From an uncultured Oscillatoriales cyanobacterium (GTDB taxonomy: Bacteria > Cyanobacteriota > Cyanobacteriia > Cyanobacteriales > Microcoleaceae): 64,000 bases of DNA. The position numbers and the translations under genes were made by a program. The stretch's first letter is position 1; every line of letters begins with the position of its first letter. Shown here in pieces: positions 35,126 through 44,600 of this stretch. Below the pieces are notes generated by a model that ran no database searches, had not been told where the DNA came from, and saw only the letters and a program-made list of their open reading frames with translations. Location of the stretch: assembly GCA_903893625.1 (NCBI GenBank), contig CAITND010000258.1, positions 1-64,000 on the forward strand, written 5' to 3'.

Positions 35126-38100
35126 TTAACTGGGTTTAGATTTCGGTAAATTTAGGGGAACAGAGGGTGGAATCGGTTTAACTTGAAAGACATCTTTTAA
35201 CGCTTGTTCTAAGGTGGGTCGCATCACAATTCGATTTTCACTGGCGACAATTACTCGAACTAAGGTTGGTAAACTATTTTCTGTTGCTTCTAAATATAAA
35301 GGTTCAACATAAAGTAGGGATTGTTCAATGGGAATCACTAATAAATTGCCTTGAATGACCCGTGATCCTTGACGATTCCAAAGAGATATTTGTTCCGAAA
35401 TTTCTGGTGTTTGGTTAATTAAAGCTTCCACCTGTTCCGGGCCAAAAATCAAACGTTGTTTGGGGAAACGATACAGAAGTAAATTTCCATAATGTTCGAG
35501 ATCGGAACGAGCCGATAACCACGCCACTAAATTATTCCGACTGGCGGGAGTAAAGGGCTGGAGGAGAATAAATTCCTCTGATTTTTCCGTTGGTAATCGC
35601 ATGATCAAATAATAGGGTTCAACAGGCTGTTGTTTGTCTGCATAAATTTCAACCGGAACCCGCCAGAGGTCTTCTCGATTATAAAAAACAATCGGATCAC
35701 TCATGTGATAGGTGAGTAAATGTTGAGATTGAATACTAAATAAATCAACCGGATAGCGAATATGTTGACGCAGCATGATTGGCATTTCTTCAATCGGATC
35801 AAATAAATTAGGAAAAACCTGTTTTAGTGTAGAGATAATTGGATCTTGATCTGCTTCTAAATAATAAAATTTCACCTTGCCATTATAGGCATCAATAATA
35901 ACTTTAACTGAATTTCTAATATAATTAAATTCGGCTCCTTCAGGATCGGAATAAGGGTAAAGATTACTGGTTGTATAAGCATCAATCATCCAATATAAAT
36001 AATTATGATCAACAGAGGTCGAATTAGAATCAGCAACGACTAGATAGGGATTGCTATCATAATGTAGGAAAGGTGCGATCGCTTTCACCCGTTCTAAGAT
36101 ATTTCGCCGAAAGAGTAATTTTGTTTCAGATGTAAAGTTATCGGTAAATAGCATTTGCCAATTTTTTAAATAATAGGCAAACAAAAGCCGTTTCCATCCG
36201 GTTCCAATGACAATTCCTCCCTCTCCATCATAAATGTTATAAATATTCTCATTTCCCAAGGGAAAATCAAGTTCTTTGACTTGAGTTGAAGTCATGATTT
36301 GAGTATTCGTTAGTAAGCCGTAATAAAGTCGAGGTTTACCAATCGGAATTATATTTTGAATTCTGGGAGAAACTTCTAAGGTCGTATCTTCATCTAATCG
36401 TGGATCAGCACCAATATTTTTAACAAAAAATTCGGGGAGACCGCCCTCAGTAACTCGATTAACAGGAGAGAGAGTAAAACCATAACCATGAGTATAAACT
36501 AAATGTTTATTAACCCAAGTCTTGGCTTTTTCAGGAACTAGCTCATAATTTAATTCACGGGGAGAGATCAGTACCTGTTGTTTTTGTAAATCTGTACTTA
36601 ACTGTCCTGAAGGCTTCTCTGTTAAAATGGAATACCGATCATAATCTGCATCGGAAAATTCATAATAAAGGCGAATTTGTTGTAATTGACGATTGGTTTG
36701 TAATAAAGGTCGTTTATCCCAAAGACGAATATTATTAATTGTCAGGTTATTCTTTTTAATATCAGTGTAAGTTAGTTTAGCATTGGGATCAAATGTTTCC
36801 ACCTTAATTTTATCTAAATTAAATCCTTTTCGAGTATATTCAATACTGTGTTTAATATAAGGCAATTCTCTTTCTAATTCGTTAGGCTGAACGATCAACC
36901 ATTGAACTAAATTCGGTATAATACCAGTTACAAAAATAGCAAATCCCAAATACACCGTAAAAATAGATATTAAGGAATAGCTGTTTGCAAATAATTTTGC
37001 TCCATATAAGTTGCGACGTTTTGTAAAAAACCTAAATCCCACTAATCTTAACAAAATTTCAATATAGGGTCTAATTCTTTTAACTGAAAATAAAGCTTGC
37101 CAAATCAAGAAAACAGAAATAATTAAAGCAATTATGGAGAGTAATAAATAACCAGGTTTTAATATATTAACATCTGTATAACCAGCACCAAAGACAACAC
37201 CTTGTTTAGAGTATAAAAGTTCATAACGAGCTAACCAATAGCGCATAGCACAACTAAACATTAGGAGTCCACCTAATCCATGTAGGTGACGTTGCTGAGG
37301 TTGGGAAAAACTGGGAAATCGTCCTTGACTGAGACTATTACCCGAAAGTAAATACATTAAACTACAAACCAGAAAGCTCACTAAAAATAATCCCATTAAC
37401 CAAAATTCTAAAAGATGGACAATGGGAAGATTAAAAATATAAAAACTGATATCTTGACCTAATAAATAATCTGTTTGATTAAAAGAAGTCGGATGAAAAT
37501 ATTGTAAAACATTTGCCCAATGACTAGACAGTACCAGGCTAAACCCAAAGCTAAAAATTAAAACAATTAAACTGAAAATTATTAGAGGCTGACATAAAAT
37601 AGCAATAACCAGACTGATTAAAATTGGTATTTTCCAAATATAAGCTTTAAAATTTTTAATCCATTGCTCAATAAATTGAGGTTCAATCTGAGGCGTTAAA
37701 GGGGAAAATAGAGGTTGACTTAAATCCAAATGCCAATAGTTAAAAAATATCTGACTATAGTAAATAATAATTAAACCTAATAATAGGGATAAACTGACAA
37801 GAATGAATACAAGAGAACTTAACCCTAATGCAAATTTAGGCAAAGGTTGATTAGATAAATCAAAAAGATTGGCAGGAGATTTGTCTTCTAAATAATCGGG
37901 TGAATACTGATAGCGTCGGGCTAGAACTAAATTCCCACCCAACCAAACTGCGGTGATACATAAACCCAATACAGCTAACCCAATTTCCGTTAGTAATCGT
38001 TCTTGAAAAACGGATAAATAATCAACTTCTTTAAACCACAATAATTCAGCAAAAAATTTAGCACTGAGATCGAGAATAAATCCCAACCCCAATACGCCTA

Positions 38101-38134
38101 AACTGCTTTTAAAAATCAAATTTTTGGTAATCAT
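35126..38134 (-). CDS. UPF0182 family membrane protein
   Basis: 1002 residues. The N-terminal about 420 residues carry seven or more transmembrane helices, such as LVFILVSLSLLLGLIIIYYSQIFF at about 105-128 (approximate limits). A large C-terminal extracytoplasmic part with conserved stretches (YGFTLSPVNRVTEGGLPEF, VVADSNSTSVDHNYLYWMIDAYTTS) follows. The length and order match UPF0182/COG1615 proteins of cyanobacteria and actinobacteria, whose function is not established. It is a single gene, and a glycosylase remnant lies upstream. Confidence 0.93.
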   Translation of the reverse strand: MITKNLIFKSSLGVLGLGFILDLSAKFFAELLWFKEVDYLSVFQERLLTEIGLAVLGLCITAVWLGGNLVLARRYQYSPDYLEDKSPANLFDLSNQPLPKFALGLSSLVFILVSLSLLLGLIIIYYSQIFFNYWHLDLSQPLFSPLTPQIEPQFIEQWIKNFKAYIWKIPILISLVIAILCQPLIIFSLIVLIFSFGFSLVLSSHWANVLQYFHPTSFNQTDYLLGQDISFYIFNLPIVHLLEFWLMGLFLVSFLVCSLMYLLSGNSLSQGRFPSFSQPQQRHLHGLGGLLMFSCAMRYWLARYELLYSKQGVVFGAGYTDVNILKPGYLLLSIIALIISVFLIWQALFSVKRIRPYIEILLRLVGFRFFTKRRNLYGAKLFANSYSLISIFTVYLGFAIFVTGIIPNLVQWLIVQPNELERELPYIKHSIEYTRKGFNLDKIKVETFDPNAKLTYTDIKKNNLTINNIRLWDKRPLLQTNRQLQQIRLYYEFSDADYDRYSILTEKPSGQLSTDLQKQQVLISPRELNYELVPEKAKTWVNKHLVYTHGYGFTLSPVNRVTEGGLPEFFVKNIGADPRLDEDTTLEVSPRIQNIIPIGKPRLYYGLLTNTQIMTSTQVKELDFPLGNENIYNIYDGEGGIVIGTGWKRLLFAYYLKNWQMLFTDNFTSETKLLFRRNILERVKAIAPFLHYDSNPYLVVADSNSTSVDHNYLYWMIDAYTTSNLYPYSDPEGAEFNYIRNSVKVIIDAYNGKVKFYYLEADQDPIISTLKQVFPNLFDPIEEMPIMLRQHIRYPVDLFSIQSQHLLTYHMSDPIVFYNREDLWRVPVEIYADKQQPVEPYYLIMRLPTEKSEEFILLQPFTPASRNNLVAWLSARSDLEHYGNLLLYRFPKQRLIFGPEQVEALINQTPEISEQISLWNRQGSRVIQGNLLVIPIEQSLLYVEPLYLEATENSLPTLVRVIVASENRIVMRPTLEQALKDVFQVKPIPPSVPLNLPKSKPS

Positions 38135-38204
38135 GGAGCCAAATTGAACCCAGAGAAAGCCCTTCGTTTTATTTTAACCTGTGAATTTAGTCCAAAGGAT
38201 TGAT

Positions 38205-38615
38205 TTACACTTTAGAAACAGATGGACACTCAGCCAGATACCATCGCCAAGGAAAATCCTTTCCTTGAGAGAGTCCAATGCGTGTGGTTTGGATAACCCT
38301 CTTCTGTCACTCTCCGAAAACTTTTGCCATTTCTGGATTTTAGAGCTTTTGCATAGGAAGCGATCGCTGCTATTTCTTTCTAACAACAAATACAACAACC
38401 CAGTTTTTGTAATAGGATAGCTTGTATTGACTGACTAATAAAGCTTCTAGAGATTGACCTCTCGGAGAGTGACAGAAGAGGGATAAACCGCGAATTTGCT
38501 CTGCATCTGGGAGTTGTCGCACCAGAGTACACCCCAATAATTCCCCTGCGACCTGAATTGATGGATACGCCAACTCAGATGGGTCTACAATCAAAGGCGT
38601 TGGCATTGAGTTCAT
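38205..38615 (-). pseudogene. mpg: split 3-methyladenine DNA glycosylase gene (MPG/AAG family)
   Basis: The N-terminal piece (38483-38615) encodes about 44 residues with PSELAYPSIQVAGELLGC and LVRQLPDAEQIRGL, the usual opening of the alkyladenine glycosylase family. The C-terminal piece (38205 to about 38297) encodes [19 protein letters not shown] then SVSKV and a stop, the usual family end (TRIG...PWRWY...VSK). Between them, where about 110 catalytic-core residues should be, lies a 185-bp element bounded by 21-bp inverted repeats. Both pieces are in the same frame, but an internal stop at 38370 interrupts. The gene is therefore non-functional. A full family protein has about 195-200 residues. 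Confidence 0.85.
38298..38482. mobile_element. 185-bp element with 21-bp inverted terminal repeats
   Basis: Perfect 21-bp inverted repeats lie at 38298-38318 and 38462-38482, with 143 bp between them containing a HIP1 site (38359-38366). The edges coincide exactly with the breakpoints of the glycosylase gene fragments. It is too small for a transposase, so it is a MITE-like or hairpin element. No clear target-site duplication is visible, and the missing middle of the gene shows that a deletion accompanied or followed its arrival. Confidence 0.7.
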
Positions 38616-38623
38616 AAACGACG

Positions 38624-38746
38624 ATGGATATAAAATTCGTGTTAGCCGGATTAACGGTATTATTTACCTTTTCTTGCCTGTTCTTCGGAACAAAAAACGG
38701 CTTCTATGATACCGATAATTATCACGGTAACGGTTCCGCCCACTAA
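38624..38746 (+). CDS. small single-pass membrane protein (40 residues)
   Basis: The ATG at 38624 opens a 40-codon frame. It reads MDIKF, then one hydrophobic helix (VLAGLTVLFTFSCLFFG) and a hydrophilic tail KNGFYDTDNYHGNGSAH before TAA. The composition is that of a real thylakoid/plasma-membrane small protein, and codon usage resembles the neighbours. A minus-strand Gly-rich frame over the same DNA is a by-product of the repeat beside it. I believe that similar small proteins occur in cyanobacteria but cannot name this one. Confidence 0.6.
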   Translation: MDIKFVLAGLTVLFTFSCLFFGTKNGFYDTDNYHGNGSAH

Positions 38747-38786
38747 AACGCGGTGTGGGATGTAGGGTAAGGGATCTCCATGATTT

Positions 38787-38882
38787 CCCCTGCCTCCCCC
38801 GCTTCCCCCGCTCCCCCTGCTTCCCCCGCTCCCCCCGCTCCCCCTACTCCCCCCGCCTCCCCCTGCTCCCCCCACTTCCCTG
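38787..38882. repeat. C-rich 9-bp tandem repeat tract
   Basis: About ten imperfect 9-bp units of the type GCTCCCCCT/GCTTCCCCC. The tract is extremely strand-asymmetric (C-rich on plus). It accounts for the apparent Gly-rich reading frames on the minus strand. Together with the flanking DNA up to 39092 there is no gene. Confidence 0.85.
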
Positions 38883-39092
38883 CTCTGAAACTAAAGCATT
38901 GGACTAGCTTTTTGGACACTTTGTATGGCACACTGATTGACTAAGATCAAAATCTGGCAATAAAAATCCAGTGGCTAGGATATCCGATCATACTTTTGCC
39001 CTGGGGTTGAGGTCTTCTCGCCCGTTTGTGTCTCTCCTGGCTTGGAATCATGGTGTGTGTAGTGAACGAGGACGAAAAAATTGCTGAGGTCA

Positions 39093-39941
39093 ATGAAAGG
39101 TGTTGTGCGATCTTCGGGGCGAGTGAGTCGCTGGTGGCTTGCCAATAATAGCCAATTACCCCTCAAACTCAATCTGCTCGGTACATTAGTCCGCAGGGAT
39201 TTAGAGGCACGATACAAAGGTTCAATTCTCGGCAACCTCTGGCCTCTATTAAATCAGTTGTCCCAATTGCTGATTTATACCTACGTTTTTTCGATTGTTC
39301 TGAAGGTCAAACTGAATCTTGAAGGTTTCCCCGATAATGAATTAGCTTTTGGCTTGTGGCTATTTGCCGGGTTAATTCCCTGGTTTGCCTTTACAAACGG
39401 GTTAATTCAAGCCGCTAGTTCCGTGGTAGGACAGGCAAATTTAGTCAAAAAGGTAGTTTTTCCCCTGGGTCTATTGCCCCTTGTCCCCATTTTTTCAGCA
39501 TTTATTGAAAGTTCCTTTGGCTTAGTGGCTTTAATTGGGTTAATCGCATTGTCCACTCAAGTCATGCACACGACCATCTGGTTACTGCCCTTAGTCTGGA
39601 TACCCCAAGTTTTATTAACAGCCGGGTTAGGTTACTTAACAGCCGGACTGACTGTATTTTTACGCGATATTCCCCAAAGTTTAGGAGTGATTCTGAATCT
39701 TTGGTTTTATGTCACACCGATTTTATATCCTGTTACTAAAGTTCCTGAATCCTGGCAATTTTGGATTATCTGGTTTAATCCAATTACTGGAATTTCAGAA
39801 TCCTATCGAGATTTAATTTTAGTCGGAGAAATGAGACATTGGGGAGAATTAGCCGTGTCCTCAATATTTGCCCTCGTGATGTTTTATGGAGGCTTATGGG
39901 TTTATAGGCGGTTGCGTCCAGCCTTTGCTGACGTTTTATAG
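39093..39941 (+). CDS. wzm: ABC-2 type polysaccharide export permease (Wzm-like)
   Basis: 282 residues from the ATG at 39093 (a TTG at 39081 is in frame). After a short amphipathic N-terminus (LLGTLVRRDLEARYKGSILG, the family start) come six transmembrane helices, with the conserved YVTPILYPVTKVPESW and FNPITGISESYRDLIL segments. It forms the channel for a lipid-linked O-antigen-like glycan across the inner membrane. The ATPase gene follows by 66 bp. The region opens the surface-glycan island. Confidence 0.92.
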   Translation: MKGVVRSSGRVSRWWLANNSQLPLKLNLLGTLVRRDLEARYKGSILGNLWPLLNQLSQLLIYTYVFSIVLKVKLNLEGFPDNELAFGLWLFAGLIPWFAFTNGLIQAASSVVGQANLVKKVVFPLGLLPLVPIFSAFIESSFGLVALIGLIALSTQVMHTTIWLLPLVWIPQVLLTAGLGYLTAGLTVFLRDIPQSLGVILNLWFYVTPILYPVTKVPESWQFWIIWFNPITGISESYRDLILVGEMRHWGELAVSSIFALVMFYGGLWVYRRLRPAFADVL

Positions 39942-40007
39942 CGGTGACAGTTCCTCACACAACTCATACACAAACTGATCACTGATAAACCGGGAAATCA
40001 ACATCGA

Positions 40008-41405
40008 ATGACCGAAATTGCTATATCTGTTAATCATGTCTCTAAATGCTTCAAACGTTATCGCCATCCGGTAGATCGATTGAAGGAAATTTTTGTGCCG
40101 GGAAAAAGTCTAGCGCATAATTTTTGGGCATTGCAAGATATTAATTTGCACGTTTGGAAAGGCCAAACTTTAGGCGTTGTTGGGCGCAATGGGTCGGGAA
40201 AAAGCACCCTATTACAAATTATTGTCGGAACTTTAACCCCAACTCAAGGGAATGTGGAAGTTAATGGCCGAGTTTCGGCTTTGTTAGAATTAGGCAGTGG
40301 GTTTAATCCTGAATTTACCGGGCGACAAAATGTATTTTTCAATGGTCAATTATTAGGATTAAAAACCCAGGAAATAGAAGCTAAATTTGATGATATTGCT
40401 GCCTTTGCTGATATTGGAGATTTTATTGATCAACCAGTTAAAACCTATTCCAGTGGGATGTATATTCGTTTAGGATTTGCGGTAGCAACCAGTGTTGATC
40501 CTGATATTTTAATCGTTGATGAAGCGTTATCGGTGGGTGATGAAGCCTTTCAACGCAAATGTTTTAGTCGAATTCATGAAATTAAAGATCGGGGGGGAAC
40601 CATTTTATTTGTTTCCCATTCAGCCCCTTCAATTATTCAACTCTGTGACTCGGCTGTGTTAATGGATCGGGGAGAATTATTACTTGAACATACGCCCAAA
40701 ATGATCATTTCTAAATATCAAAAAATGATCTATGCCGATGCGGATCAAATGGCAATGATTCGAGAGGAAATTCAACAGTTAGGTCATCAACCTTCCCAGC
40801 CTGCGGAAACCCTTTCGGAACCTCCTAAACAGAATAACTTCCATCCTGAAAACCCCGCCTCTCCTTCATCTTTAAATTGGGAATCTAAAAATGGAAATTA
40901 TAAAGATTATTTTGATCCGAAATTAGTTCCTGATCATCCGATTAAATATCCCTCTCGTGGGGCAGAAATTTTAGAGCCCCATATCACCACCTTAGCGGGT
41001 GAAATCGTTAATCATTTAGTGGCTCGCAATAGTTATATTTATACCTATTCCGTGAAATTTGATAAACGGGCTGCTCATGTTCGCTTTGGAATGTTAATTA
41101 AAACCGTCAGTGGGTTTGAATTAGCGGGGGCATCTTTTTTGGCGACCTCTCAATCGATTAAACAGATTGAACCGGGTACTATTATTGCTATCAAATTTAA
41201 GTTTGAATGTCAATTATCACCGGATGTTTATTTCCTTAATGCAGGTGTTTCTGGTATTGTAGAGGGGGAATTTACTTATTTAGATCGCTGTATTGATGTG
41301 GGGATGTTTCGAGTTCAACCCTATGAAGAATCTTGTAGTACCGGAGTGGTGGACTTGTTGATTGAACCCAGTTTAAAGGTGAAATCAGGTCTAGTTCAGA
41401 AGTAA
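40008..41405 (+). CDS. wzt: ABC transporter ATPase with carbohydrate-binding C-terminus (Wzt-like)
   Basis: 465 residues. The ATPase domain (1 to about 245) has Walker A VVGRNGSGKSTLLQI, the signature KTYSSGMYIRLGFA and Walker B ILIVDEALSVGDEAF, typical of the O-antigen/teichoic exporter class. The Pro-rich linker (about 260-300) leads to a C-terminal Wzt_C-like beta-sandwich (about 320-450) that in E. coli O8/O9a recognises the terminally capped glycan. This suggests that chains are capped, for instance by methyl or sulfate groups, before export. It works with the permease just upstream. Confidence 0.93.
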   Translation: MTEIAISVNHVSKCFKRYRHPVDRLKEIFVPGKSLAHNFWALQDINLHVWKGQTLGVVGRNGSGKSTLLQIIVGTLTPTQGNVEVNGRVSALLELGSGFNPEFTGRQNVFFNGQLLGLKTQEIEAKFDDIAAFADIGDFIDQPVKTYSSGMYIRLGFAVATSVDPDILIVDEALSVGDEAFQRKCFSRIHEIKDRGGTILFVSHSAPSIIQLCDSAVLMDRGELLLEHTPKMIISKYQKMIYADADQMAMIREEIQQLGHQPSQPAETLSEPPKQNNFHPENPASPSSLNWESKNGNYKDYFDPKLVPDHPIKYPSRGAEILEPHITTLAGEIVNHLVARNSYIYTYSVKFDKRAAHVRFGMLIKTVSGFELAGASFLATSQSIKQIEPGTIIAIKFKFECQLSPDVYFLNAGVSGIVEGEFTYLDRCIDVGMFRVQPYEESCSTGVVDLLIEPSLKVKSGLVQK

Positions 41406-41671
41406 TTTTAACTAGACTATCTTTAAAATTAGGAATAGGGGCATGATTTGTAAGATTAACAACAATCCGGCCATGATAAATTCAGAATCATACAAGTCCA
41501 AGAATGACAATCTCACGGTAAACTATGAGTGACGGGGGAGAAGTTGAGCAAAATCCAAGGTCAACTTGAATCGGCTCAAAGCCTCTGAAATCAAGATCAA
41601 AACAGCTTACCCTATCTCTAATAATTGTTGTTCATTGTTATCAAAAAGCTGAAATAGACACTCAAACACTT

Positions 41672-44600
41672 ATGGATACAACTAGCAACCCCTCTCCCAT
41701 TTTAATCATTGCCGGAATGCACCGTTCGGGAACCTCTTTGACAGCTTCTTTGCTGCAAAATCTAGGGGTGAATATTGGTAAACAGTTAGTGGGTGCTGAC
41801 TATGGCAATATTAAAGGCCATTTTGAAAACATTAACTTTGTAGACTTTCATAAATCTATTTTTAAGAATCATAATATTGATGAACTGGGGTGTATATTTC
41901 CAGAGGAAATCTCCCTCAGTGACGCAGATATAGAAACGGCTAAACAATTAATTGAAATCAATCAAGATTCTGATTTACCTTGGGGATGGAAAGATCCAAG
42001 AACCACTTTATTTTTAGACTTTTGGCATCAATTATTACCCCAAGCTAATTTTATTTTTGTGTATCGTTCTCCTTGGGAAGTGATTGATTCTTTGTATCGT
42101 CGAGCAACGGATGTTACCTTGTTGGATCATCCTGAACTCGCTATGCAAATGTGGATACGTTATAACCGTAAAGTTTTAGAGTTTTATCAAAAATATCCCG
42201 ATCATTGCCTTTTAGCTAATGTTTACACTATTGGTAATCAAACAGCCGATTTTATTCAAAAAATTAATCATAAATTTAAACTCAATTTACCCTGTGAATT
42301 CTCTAATCAATTTGAACCTTCTTTATTAGTTAATCGAATTCTCGCTACTCCGAAACCCCTGTTTATTAAAGCCCATTTTCCTGAAGCAATTGAACTCTAT
42401 CAAAATTTAGAAGCAACTGCTTACCCCTTAAGTAGCCGTTTAACAGCATCGGAATTAGAGAGTTTAAATCAACCGTTATCCGCCGATTGGATGTTTGAAG
42501 ATTGGGCAAAACTTCGCAAGTTAGAAAAATCTCAATCTGTGTTAGTGAAAGATTTAGATATTTTGCTCAAAGATCGAGATATTTTACAAACGGATATTGA
42601 ACAATGGCAAGAGCGCTTTCAAGATGCCGTCGAACGTTTAATTAAAACCGAAAATCTACTCGGTCAAACTCAGTTAAAACTCAATGGTGCAGAATCCCAA
42701 GCCCAAGAAGCTGTCGCTAAATTAATTTCTACTGAAGAGGAATTAGGCAAAACTCAAGGGGAATTAGAAGGGTTTAAAGCACAATTCCAAGAAGCAGTAG
42801 ATAAACTGGTTTACACAGAGAAAGAACTCGGTAAAACCCAAGGGCAATTACAAGCTGTAGATGCAAAATATCAAGAAGTATTAACGCGCTGTATTCAAAC
42901 AGAAACGGAACTTGGACATACTCTATTTCAACTCCAAGACTTAAGTATTCACTATCAAGACGGACTCACAAAACTTTTAGCATTAGAAGAAGAACTTGGT
43001 AAAACCCAACTAAAATTATTAGGTGCAGAATCCCAATTTCAACAAGCTTTAAATAAAATCTTTAGCTTAGAAGAAGAACTCGGCAAAGCTCAACAAGAAA
43101 TGGTCGCTATGAAGTCTTCCAAATTTTGGAAACTGCGCGAAAAATGGCTGGGAGTTAAGCAACGTTTACGACCCTATCGCCGTCGGTTAATCTATGCAAT
43201 AGATTTTCCCCTCAATTGGGAATTAACCGGATTTACTGAAAAGTTTTTGAATATTTCGGGTTGGTGTTTTTCTACCGGAAATCGACCTCCAAAAGCAGTT
43301 AGAGCCAGAATAGGCACTAATATTTTTAAAGGAGAATATGGTATTGAACGTGAAGATGTTGCCGAGATTCAACCCACCTATTCTCAAGCAAAATCATCAG
43401 GATTTTATATCCAAATTCGTGTTCCTCAAGGCAATTCCTTAGTGGAATTAGAAACCCAAGAAAGGAACGGAAAATGGAAAGTATTTGCCTCTTATCCCTT
43501 AAGAGTTTCCACCTTGGGAGCATCTTTTGATGTGCCTGTTCAATGGGAACAACGACAAGGACAAATCCTATTTGCAGGCTGGTGTTGCTATCCCAAACAT
43601 CGGATTACTCAACTGAAATTAATCTGCGGAAATCAGTGGGTTATTTGTGCTTATGGGTTACGTCGTGCAGATGTCGGACAAGTTTTTCCGAGTTGGGTAG
43701 GAAGCGCAGAAAGTGGATTTGAAGCGTTAATGGATTTACCCCCTGGAACGTGGGAAATTAGTTTAGAAGCTCACTTAGAAACCGGAGAAATTCTGACCTA
43801 TAATTGTCCTCAAACCTTACAAGTTTCTCGTTATGGACTATTAGAAAAAAGTACAGCAAAAGCCAAACAAATCTCTCGCTATACCCTAGCTATTCAAAAA
43901 CGAATTGCAGAACGAAAACAACGTTTAGGTCGTCTGCTGCCGATGCCTTGGGAAATTCCGGCTATTATTCGACAAATGCGCTTGATGTATCGGCAAACAA
44001 ATGCCCCTCTAGGTGATATTTTGCCCCCCCAAGGGTTTGAATTTCCTCAACCTGTTGACACCTATAATGCTTGGTTAGAAGCGAATCAATGGACGGAACG
44101 CAGTTTAAACTATTTGAAAACTCGACTAGCCTCTTATTCTTCAGAAAACTTGCCTAAAATTTCGGTGGTGATGCCTGTTTATAACCCACCTCTTGAATTT
44201 TTAGAAAAAGCTATTCAAAGTGTCATTAATCAAGTTTATTCTAATTGGGAATTATGTATTGCTGATGATTGCAGTCCCGATGCTCAAGTTGCAGAATTCT
44301 TAAATAAAATTGCTGAAAAAGATTCTCGAATTAAACTGGTTTTCCGCACAGAAAATGGCAATATTAGTGCAGCAACCAATAGTGCGGCGAGTCAAGCCAC
44401 CGGAGAATTTATTGCATTTTTAGATAATGATGATGAATTAACTCCTGATGCTTTAGGAGAAATGGCATTATATTTAACCCAATATCCTGAAACCGATTTC
44501 CTCTATTCTGACGACGACAAAATTGACCCAGAAGGTAAACGATTTGCCCCTCAATTTAAGCCAGATTGGTCGCCTCAACTCTTATTATCCTATATGTATA

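Noticed and set aside
38660-38931. Gly-rich minus-strand proteins
   Set aside because: They arise from the C-rich 9-mer tandem repeat in two frames. The opposite strand carries a more convincing small gene at 38624-38746.
41406-41671. 28-codon frame in the gap before the giant fusion gene
   Set aside because: Too short, with no ribosome-binding site and no hydrophobic or conserved-looking pattern.
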